From an uncultured Bacteroidales bacterium (lineage in GTDB: Bacteria > Bacteroidota > Bacteroidia > Bacteroidales > UBA932): a DNA stretch of 21,113 bases. The notes under the pieces were generated by a model. That model was not told where the DNA came from and ran no database searches. It was given only the letters and a program-made list of their open reading frames with translations. Numbering within the stretch: the first letter of the stretch is position 1; every line of letters begins with the position of its first letter. Shown piece by piece: positions 14,892 to 21,113 of the stretch. Made by a program: the position numbers and the translations under genes. The DNA lies in NCBI GenBank assembly GCA_946406275.1, contig CAMJJZ010000016.1, forward strand, positions 1-21,113, read 5' to 3'.

Positions 14892-17800
14892 TTAGAAGTT
14901 GATGTTAACACCGAAGTTGGTGGTTCTGGTGAGAGGGAAGACATAGGAAATGTTTCCTTCGGAGCCGCCAAGGTTGTCCTTGGTCTCCGGGTCTATGCCG
15001 TAGCGGCTCATCTGGTCGAAGAATGTGAGGAGGTTGTTGGCATTGGCGTAAACGCGGAGTCCGGAGATGCGCGCCCTGCGAAGGAGAGGCATCTTCTGGT
15101 CGAAGGTGTAGCCAATCTCTACGTTCTTGATGCGGAGGTGGTCCGATGAAAGGGCCCAGAGGTCGCTCTTGGGGCCGAAGTCGTAATGGTCCTGGCTGGC
15201 GTCGTAAACGGCTCTGGGATAGGTGATGGCGGCGCCGGAGGCCACTTTTTCAGGAGTCCATCGGCCTTCATACTGCCAGAGGAAGGCGTTTCCGGCCCTC
15301 TTGAAGAACGGGCTGGTGATTCGGGAAATGTAGTATGTACCCATTGCCGTACCGGAAAGGACCATCTTGATGTCGAAGCCCTTCCAGGCGAAGCCCAGCT
15401 TTCCGCCGAAGTTCATGAGGGGACGGTTGGGATATCCGATGGGGCCCATGTCCTTGTTGTCGATGACACCGTCGCCGTTGAGGTCCACATACTTGATGTC
15501 TCCAAGGGTGACAGCGCCTGCGGACTGGGCGAAGTACGGACGGTTGTTCAGCTCTTCCAGGTTGTCGTAGAAACCATCGGTCTTATAACCATAGTACTGG
15601 CCGATACTGTGACCTGTCTGGTTCATCCAGTCGTAGGGATTGGGGGCCTCTGCCATATACTTGATGGTGTTTTTGGCATACGTGAGGTTGCCCTCGATAT
15701 AGTAGCTCAGGTCTCCCTTCTTCTCTTTCCATCCAAGCACAAGCTCATATCCGTGGTTGGTCACCTGTCCCACATTCACGGCCGCCGTATTCCAGGTGGG
15801 AACGCCGAAGGTGACGGGGATAACGCCGAGAGTGGTGAGGATATCACGCCTGTTTTCGTTGAAATAATCGGCATTGAAATAGAGGCGGTCCGACATGAAT
15901 TTGAGCTCCAGTCCGGCACTCATCTTCTCCGACTTCTCCCAGGTCACGTCCGGGTTGCCCAGGGCGCCTTCAGCGGAGCCGGTATAGATGGTGTTGTACG
16001 TATCCGTAGAGGTACCGAACTGATAGTAGTTACTCTGCAGGGAACCGGAACTGGTGGAGCTTGTAAAGCTGCCGGGACCCATGTTGATGGAGTAGGTTCC
16101 GGGAAGGTACAGATAGCGCTTGCCGCCAATCTGGTCATTGCCGACCAGACCGTAACTTGCGCGTATCTTGAAGAAGGTGAAGAACTTGTTCTGCGGGAAG
16201 AACTTCTCGTTGGAAACCACATATCCCACAGACGCCGCGGGGAAGAAACCGAAGCGGTGTCCCTTCGCAAAGTTCTCCGTACCGTTGTAGGCGAAATTCA
16301 GCTCCAGAAGGTAGCGGGTGTCGTAGTCGTAAGTGATTCGGGCCGATGTTCCGATGAGGCCGCTGGGCGTATTGAAGCTGTCCCCCGGCATGGTATACTT
16401 GGTTGCCCTGCCAAGGAGGAGACCGCCAATGTTGTGCTTCCCGAAGTTGCCCTGATAATTAAGGACGATGTCTGAGTAGAAGTCCCTCATACCGCCCCAG
16501 GAGCCGGAAGCGTAACTGTCTGCACCCACCGTTCCGCCGAAGAACTCAAGCTCGTTGGGGTTGGTGAGGCTGCGGCGTACTGTATAACGCGGTATGGCGA
16601 AAGAACGGACGGCAACCTTGCTGTAGTTTTCCTGATAACGGACGCTGGCCTGGATGTCAAGGCCCTTGAGAAGGTACGACAGGTCGTGTCTCAGGCGCAT
16701 GGTAACATCCACGCGGGTGTTGGTTGTGGTGCCCTCGGACCTGCTGAGGAGCGCAGGGAGCCAGCCGCCGGTCATCTCATTGTCCGTCCTTTTGTGAAGG
16801 CCGTCCTGGACCGAGTTCTGGGGATAGTCGAAATCCACGATAAGCTTGTCGTCTATTATCATGCTCCGGTTGGTGAAGGGGTTGCCCTCGTAGATAATCT
16901 GCATGATACCGCTGTACCTGCTGTACAGGGAACCGGTGCCAGGACCCGTTGTGGAGCCGAACTGGCCGCTGGTATTGACGGACAGGGTTGTGTAGGGAAG
17001 GATATCCATGTCCACATTGGCCCTTACGTTGTAGCGCTGATACCTGGAACCGGTCTGAACGCCGAAATAGTTGGCGTTCTGCATGATGGACTGCTGGTCA
17101 AAATAGTTGAGGGAAACGTAATACTTCATCTTCTCCGCACCGCCGGACACACTCACGTTGGCCGACCACTGCGGCGCCACGCGGCTATAGAGCTCCGCAT
17201 ATGCGTCCGAAGTACCATAATATAAGGCCTCGCTATTCAGCAGTTGTTCCTTCTGTGCGTCGGTCAGGTTCATGGCTGCAACCTCCGCGGGAGTGAAGTC
17301 CCTGTTGTTCTGGAATTTCCAGAGATCGTCGTCCGTGAACAGGTAGTTCAGGAGCGGGGTGCTGCCGTAACCGGCCACCTCATTCTGGATAGCCTCATTG
17401 CGGAAGAGCGCGTACTCATATGAAGAAAGGCCCCTCTGGACATTGGTGGCGGCGGTAAGGCCGAAGTTTCCGGAGAAACTGACCTTTGGCGCACCCACCT
17501 GACCGCGGCGAGTTGTGATGATGATCACGCCGTTTGCCGCACGGATGCCGTAGACAGCCGTGGAGGAAGCGTCCTTGAGAACGCTAATTCCAAGGATATC
17601 GTTGGCATTAAGTCCGTTGAGGATGCTCATGGCCTGGCTTGAGGGCTGCTCGATTCCGTCGATGACTATCAGCGGCGAGGTGTTACCAGAGTAGGACGAT
17701 ATGCCGCGGATGGCAATGTCCGCCGCATCCTGGCCGGGCTCACCGGAAACCGTAACGGCGCTGAGGCCGGGAGTTATACCCACCAGGGCCGAGGAAACGT

Positions 17801-18251
17801 TTGCAACCGGGGCCTGGATGACCTCGTCGCCGGTGACCACCGTAATGGCACCGGTCACGTTAACTTTCTTCTGGGTGGCAAAAGCGGTGACGACCGTCTC
17901 CTCAATGAGCATTAGGTCCTCCTCCAGCACTACGTTCCATGGCCCTGACGACGTTGCGGTAAAGCTATAGTCAGCGTAACCGATGCAGGCCACTACCACC
18001 ACTGATCCGGATGTTACCTCCAGCGAGAATCCTCCGTTATAATCCGTGATGATTCCGTTATTGGTATCCTTTTCCATGACGGTTGCGCCGATGACAGGCT
18101 CTCCGGTCACATCCCGGACCGTTCCCCTGACAACGATCTTACGCTGCTGTACTGCTTCTTCCGTTCGGGCAGAGGCCACAAAAAGGGCATCAGATGCCCC
18201 TGTCGCCAGTATAACCGGGACTGCAAAAAGGCAGAAAAACAGTTTTCGCAT
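14892..18251 (-). CDS. SusC/RagA-family TonB-dependent transporter, first gene of the PUL
   Basis: A complete 1119-residue SusC-like importer. Signal peptide about 1-28; carboxypeptidase-D regulatory-like domain about 39-110 (VVRGTVRDVTGEPVIGATVMEKD through GYADYSF); a TonB-box-like segment about 116-124 (IEETVVTAF); then the plug with IRGISSYSGNTSPLIVIDGIE and ISVLKDASSTAVYGIRAANG. The barrel carries GDIKYVDLNGDGVIDNKD, typical of the family, and ends FGVNINF. It moves bound oligosaccharides across the outer membrane using TonB-ExbBD energy. It is the promoter-proximal gene, facing the regulator gene across 129 bp. A -7-like box lies about 58 bases upstream. It and its SusD partner are the more conventional of the two pairs. 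Confidence 0.96.
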   Translation of the reverse strand: MRKLFFCLFAVPVILATGASDALFVASARTEEAVQQRKIVVRGTVRDVTGEPVIGATVMEKDTNNGIITDYNGGFSLEVTSGSVVVVACIGYADYSFTATSSGPWNVVLEEDLMLIEETVVTAFATQKKVNVTGAITVVTGDEVIQAPVANVSSALVGITPGLSAVTVSGEPGQDAADIAIRGISSYSGNTSPLIVIDGIEQPSSQAMSILNGLNANDILGISVLKDASSTAVYGIRAANGVIIITTRRGQVGAPKVSFSGNFGLTAATNVQRGLSSYEYALFRNEAIQNEVAGYGSTPLLNYLFTDDDLWKFQNNRDFTPAEVAAMNLTDAQKEQLLNSEALYYGTSDAYAELYSRVAPQWSANVSVSGGAEKMKYYVSLNYFDQQSIMQNANYFGVQTGSRYQRYNVRANVDMDILPYTTLSVNTSGQFGSTTGPGTGSLYSRYSGIMQIIYEGNPFTNRSMIIDDKLIVDFDYPQNSVQDGLHKRTDNEMTGGWLPALLSRSEGTTTNTRVDVTMRLRHDLSYLLKGLDIQASVRYQENYSKVAVRSFAIPRYTVRRSLTNPNELEFFGGTVGADSYASGSWGGMRDFYSDIVLNYQGNFGKHNIGGLLLGRATKYTMPGDSFNTPSGLIGTSARITYDYDTRYLLELNFAYNGTENFAKGHRFGFFPAASVGYVVSNEKFFPQNKFFTFFKIRASYGLVGNDQIGGKRYLYLPGTYSINMGPGSFTSSTSSGSLQSNYYQFGTSTDTYNTIYTGSAEGALGNPDVTWEKSEKMSAGLELKFMSDRLYFNADYFNENRRDILTTLGVIPVTFGVPTWNTAAVNVGQVTNHGYELVLGWKEKKGDLSYYIEGNLTYAKNTIKYMAEAPNPYDWMNQTGHSIGQYYGYKTDGFYDNLEELNNRPYFAQSAGAVTLGDIKYVDLNGDGVIDNKDMGPIGYPNRPLMNFGGKLGFAWKGFDIKMVLSGTAMGTYYISRITSPFFKRAGNAFLWQYEGRWTPEKVASGAAITYPRAVYDASQDHYDFGPKSDLWALSSDHLRIKNVEIGYTFDQKMPLLRRARISGLRVYANANNLLTFFDQMSRYGIDPETKDNLGGSEGNISYVFPLTRTTNFGVNINF

Positions 18252-18308
18252 ACCTGATTTTGTAATTAGTTGCGTTTTTGTGTGTTATGTGGTTAATGCA
18301 AAGATGAC

Positions 18309-18316
18309 CAAAACTA
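18309..18316 (-). promoter_or_regulatory. -7 box for the PUL (susC1)
   Basis: On the minus strand this reads TAGTTTTG, an exact match to TAnnTTTG. It predicts a transcript start near 18303 and a leader of about 50 bases before the susC1 ATG at 18251. No TTTG lies 19-21 bases upstream, as expected for a promoter needing an activator. Confidence 0.5.
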
Positions 18317-18352
18317 TTTACAGTAATATGCTCATTATTTCCAGAAAAAGTC

Positions 18353-18360
18353 TATTTTTG
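18353..18360 (+). promoter_or_regulatory. -7 box for the regulator gene
   Basis: Reads TATTTTTG, an exact match to TAnnTTTG, 20 bases upstream of the ATG at 18381. The implied leader is only about 15 bases. A matching -33 TTTG is not visible. Confidence 0.45.
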
Positions 18361-18380
18361 TACATATCTTTTGATTAGGC

Positions 18381-20978
18381 ATGAAAAAGTATCTTCTTTT
18401 ATTCATACTGGCAGTACAATATTGGACTTTGGCCGCCCAGGACTTCTACTGCAAGCAAATCAGCATCAACAACGGCCTGTCGCAGTCGGCCGTGACCAGC
18501 GTCACGTACGACTGGCGCGGCGCCTTGTGGATAGGGACACGTTTCGGCCTCAACGAATACCGTAACGGAAAACTCCGTTCCTTCGTGGACGACGGTAGCG
18601 GACGGATACTTGGCAATTATATCTTTTTCCTTCACACGGACCGCCGCGGCAACCTTTGGACTTCCACGGACAAGGGCCTTTTCATTTACGACCCATCGGC
18701 AGACAAGTTCATCCTGATGTCTGATTCTCCGGTCACTTGTGCAGTAGATTCGGAAAACGGGATTTGGTTCGGGTCCCATTTCGGCCCGGATTATTATTCG
18801 CACAAGAGCGGAAAGCTTGTAAGAAGCAATTCCGAGACTTACACGGATTACCAGGCGCTGTATAACCTTGACGGAGAGCGCATCCTCTCCATCGACAAGA
18901 GGGAGGGACTTGCCATTGAATCGAAGGACGGCAGGGAGTCTCTTCCGCTGGAGGAACTGGGTGAAGGGCTGATCATGGCATCGGCCATCTGCGGAGACCT
19001 CCTGTACCTGTCAATAATGAATTATGGCCTGGTGGCATACAGCCTGTCGGAAAGGAAAGCCGTTTTCTCCATAAGGAGCGGGAATGACGGCCTTCCTAAC
19101 GAGCTCATGCTTACTCTCCTTATCCATGAGGACAGCCTCTGGATGGGCTTTGACGGTGCAGGGGTGCATACGATGGACCTGGACAGCCATATAGTTGAAC
19201 CCCTGGAAAGGCATCCAGGGCAGGCTGGGGGCAGGATTCCGCTTTCCGTCACCTGCCTGTACGGAGACCCTCACGGAAACGTATGGATGGGTAGCGTGCG
19301 GTCCGGTATGGTTGGCCTCAAGCGCTCCCCTATCAGATACTTTGAGATTACGCAGTCGTATCCATCGGCAGAAAACGTAATCATCGACGTCCTGTATTCG
19401 AAGGACGGGAATGTGTATCTGGGAACAGACGGCAGCGGCGTGGGAAGGTATAACTCGGTGACAGGAATAGCTCTTTCAAAGGACATGGAGGGCTACAAAG
19501 TAACCTCAGTGGCCGATTATGACGACTACAACCTTGTAATCGCCACCTACAACCGCGGATTCTTCCTGATGGACAGGGTCACCTCCGCAATCCGGCCTTT
19601 CGTGCTGGTGGACGCCGCCACAAACCGGGAGGAATGCTTCAACAGCAACGCTCCGGTCATATATAATCTGGACGATGGCCGTATCCTCTTCATGGCGGTA
19701 CATGCCTATATTTATAATCCGCGTACGCGAAGGTTCCAGGCCATAGAGGACGAAAGCGGAGGAATCGGCACTGAACTTATTCCCATCGGCAAGGGAAACG
19801 GGACTTTATATGCATATTCTTCGGCAGGACTGTTCTCTATTAACTTGGAAAACCGGACCCTCAACGTGATTTACGAGCCAGACGTTGAGACGGGAAATGT
19901 TAATACCGCGGTCTATCACGGTGGACTTATCTGGTTCGGCACCAATTACGGCCTCTTTACCTTCGACCCCAGGAATTCCAAGATACACAAGATAGACTCC
20001 GGTCTCTTCTCCAGGGTAAGCCGCCTGGAAAGCAACGGGGCGGACAACCTCTGGATTGCGGCAGACAATTCCCTGTTCCTCAGCAGGAACGGGTTTATGG
20101 AGATGACCGGAGAGAACCGCGGCGTTCCGGCAAACGAGATTCTCTCCAGCACCTGCGCGCCGGACGGAACCATCTATCTTGGAGGCACTGCAGGCCTGGT
20201 GGAGATAGGGGCGGACTGCTATTTCAGCACAGAAGAGAACAAGAAGGTGCAGCTGAGGGGCCTGTCATCGGGCCGGATTGTATTGCCGTACAATTACGCT
20301 TCCCTGGTGATTCCGGTGAACCTGGCCGGAGCCGATCCTTTTGAAAGGATCCTTTACCGTTACCACCTGTCCGGGATGTCGGAAGCCTCTACCGAGACCT
20401 TCGAGGACAGCATCTCCCTGCCTGCCCTGAAATCAGGACACTACAAGCTGGATGTGTCCTACCTTAAGTCTGACGGCACGTGGGCGGCGCCCCAGGATGT
20501 GGCCGATATAAGGGTCAGGGCGCCATGGTACCTGTCCATTCCAATGATCGTATTCTATGTACTGATAGGGCTGGGACTCATCATTTTCAGCATTGACCGC
20601 CTAAGCCGCAAAAGGATTAGGGCCCTGGAAGCGGAACTCCGCGCCATAGACATGGCGTTCACGGCAAAGATTGACGCATACATGGACGAGCATCTTTCCA
20701 ACCCCCAGCTCAGCGTCTCCGAGATAGCAAACCACATGGCCATGAGCCGGGCAACGCTGTATCACCGGATGAATTCCGCCTTCGGGAAGGGCGTTGCGGA
20801 AGTCATTGAAGAAAAGCGCATGGCAAAGGCAGAGGAGCTGCTGCGCTCCAGTTCCATGTCCATACTTGAGATCTCTGAGAGCGTGGGGTATTCCACTTCC
20901 CGCTATTTCAGTACCAGGTTCAAATTATATCACAACGGCCAGACACCACTCAAATACAGAAAAGCAAGCAATAATTGA
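18381..20978 (+). CDS. Membrane-spanning propeller-sensor AraC-type regulator lacking kinase and receiver
   Basis: An 865-residue predicted activator of the PUL. Signal peptide 1 to about 19 (ends TLAA). The periplasmic sensor is built of Reg_prop-like beta-propeller repeats, such as GALWIGTRFGLNEY (47-60), GNLWTSTDKGLFIYD, GNVWMGSVRSGM, GNVYLGTDGSGVGRY and GLIWFGTNYGLFTFD. A Y_Y_Y-type domain (about 621-713) leads to APWYLS and one membrane helix (about 717-738). After a short charged linker (RKRIRALEAELRAID) comes a C-terminal AraC-type DNA-binding domain with HTH1 about 776-797 (LSVSEIANHMAMSRATLYHRM) and HTH2 about 826-848. This is the order of a hybrid two-component system, but HisKA, HATPase and receiver domains are missing and the frame is continuous. 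It would therefore act as a one-component, membrane-tethered factor. It is divergent from susC1 and one base upstream of a PrsW-like gene. Confidence 0.9.
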   Translation: MKKYLLLFILAVQYWTLAAQDFYCKQISINNGLSQSAVTSVTYDWRGALWIGTRFGLNEYRNGKLRSFVDDGSGRILGNYIFFLHTDRRGNLWTSTDKGLFIYDPSADKFILMSDSPVTCAVDSENGIWFGSHFGPDYYSHKSGKLVRSNSETYTDYQALYNLDGERILSIDKREGLAIESKDGRESLPLEELGEGLIMASAICGDLLYLSIMNYGLVAYSLSERKAVFSIRSGNDGLPNELMLTLLIHEDSLWMGFDGAGVHTMDLDSHIVEPLERHPGQAGGRIPLSVTCLYGDPHGNVWMGSVRSGMVGLKRSPIRYFEITQSYPSAENVIIDVLYSKDGNVYLGTDGSGVGRYNSVTGIALSKDMEGYKVTSVADYDDYNLVIATYNRGFFLMDRVTSAIRPFVLVDAATNREECFNSNAPVIYNLDDGRILFMAVHAYIYNPRTRRFQAIEDESGGIGTELIPIGKGNGTLYAYSSAGLFSINLENRTLNVIYEPDVETGNVNTAVYHGGLIWFGTNYGLFTFDPRNSKIHKIDSGLFSRVSRLESNGADNLWIAADNSLFLSRNGFMEMTGENRGVPANEILSSTCAPDGTIYLGGTAGLVEIGADCYFSTEENKKVQLRGLSSGRIVLPYNYASLVIPVNLAGADPFERILYRYHLSGMSEASTETFEDSISLPALKSGHYKLDVSYLKSDGTWAAPQDVADIRVRAPWYLSIPMIVFYVLIGLGLIIFSIDRLSRKRIRALEAELRAIDMAFTAKIDAYMDEHLSNPQLSVSEIANHMAMSRATLYHRMNSAFGKGVAEVIEEKRMAKAEELLRSSSMSILEISESVGYSTSRYFSTRFKLYHNGQTPLKYRKASNN

Positions 20979-20979
20979 T

Positions 20980-21113
20980 ATGATGCACGTAATAGCCCTG
21001 GCGGTGCTTCCCGCCATAATCCTTATATATTATACCTATCAGCAGGACAAGCTGCAGAGAGAGCCCGTAAGGAATCTGGTCAAGGCGTTTTTCTACGGAT
21101 GGATGTCCGTGTT
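20980..21113 (+). CDS. PrsW-family intramembrane protease, N-terminal part only
   Basis: The first 44 codons, cut by the window edge. It begins MMHVIALAVLPAIILIYYTY with a membrane helix, then QQDKLQREPVRNLVKAFFYG. The Y-x-x-D-K-x-x-x-E-P-x-x-x-L arrangement after the first helix is typical of the PrsW family, multi-helix membrane proteases whose known Bacillus member cleaves an anti-sigma factor. The catalytic glutamates lie beyond the window. The start is one base after the stop of the regulator gene, so the two are almost certainly co-transcribed and probably translationally coupled. A second in-frame ATG follows directly (20983). The family call rests on a short segment. Confidence 0.72.
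   Translation, partial: MMHVIALAVLPAIILIYYTYQQDKLQREPVRNLVKAFFYGWMSV

Larger units (their letters stand above)
18252..18380. promoter_or_regulatory. Divergent control region between susC1 and the regulator gene
   Basis: This 129-bp AT-rich region separates two divergently transcribed units and holds a -7-like box for each. An imperfect inverted repeat, AATATG-CT-CATTATT (18325-18339), lies between the two boxes at about the -33 position of each. It is a possible operator, but the arms match poorly. No clear TTTG -33 box is found at the proper distance for either direction, which fits activator dependence of susC1. Without binding data the operator is only a suggestion. Confidence 0.5.

Noticed and set aside
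12276..15149. A 957-codon plus-strand open frame opposite susC2, susD1 and susC1
   Set aside because: It spans three well-supported minus-strand genes and gene boundaries, has low-complexity Val/Gly/Ala-rich translation with no recognisable domain, and is what GC-rich codon bias produces on the complementary strand.
18252..18380. A small RNA or riboswitch in the divergent gap
   Set aside because: No stable stem-loop or known aptamer pattern could be seen in this short AT-rich stretch.

Overview
The window reads as part of a Bacteroidales (phylum Bacteroidota) chromosome with fairly high GC for that group (mid-50s % by eye). The evidence is two tandem SusC/SusD pairs, many lipoprotein signal peptides, -7 boxes of the TAnnTTTG type, and a Reg_prop/Y_Y_Y sensor-regulator. 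The genus cannot be named from sequence alone; a gut or rumen lineage is a reasonable guess.

Layout. (1) Positions 1-3779, minus strand: a shikimate-pathway operon, aroB -> aroDA (a fused dehydroquinase/EPSP synthase) -> aroC. The reading frames overlap. aroC is cut by the window edge just as it enters a striking His/Cys-rich insert. A candidate promoter for this operon lies at the end of the preceding GH16 gene. (2) Positions 3807-18251, minus strand: one polysaccharide utilization locus (PUL), transcribed susC1 -> susD1 -> susC2 -> susD2 -> DUF1735-like lipoprotein -> PKD-domain lipoprotein -> [terminator-like hairpin] -> GH16 -> degenerate GH16-like lipoprotein -> GH16. (3) Positions 18252-18380: a divergent promoter region. 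(4) Positions 18381-21113, plus strand: a membrane regulator with a periplasmic beta-propeller sensor, one membrane helix and an AraC-type HTH but no kinase or receiver. One base later the start of a PrsW-family membrane protease follows, cut by the window edge.

How the parts may work together. SusC/SusD pairs bind and import oligosaccharides. The DUF1735-like, PKD and degenerate GH16 lipoproteins are likely glycan-capture proteins. The two GH16 enzymes keep the ExDxE catalytic motif in the form without the beta-bulge (lichenase/XGH type), so a beta-glucan-type substrate is plausible but not proven. The regulator probably senses a released oligosaccharide and activates susC1.

Most notable: the catalytically dead GH16 lipoprotein; a SusC-like porin with no N-terminal extension and no room for a TonB box; the kinase-less membrane-bound regulator coupled to a PrsW-type protease; and the metal-binding-like insert in chorismate synthase. 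I saw no tRNA, rRNA, CRISPR array or insertion sequence, and no gene-free stretch over 300 bases.
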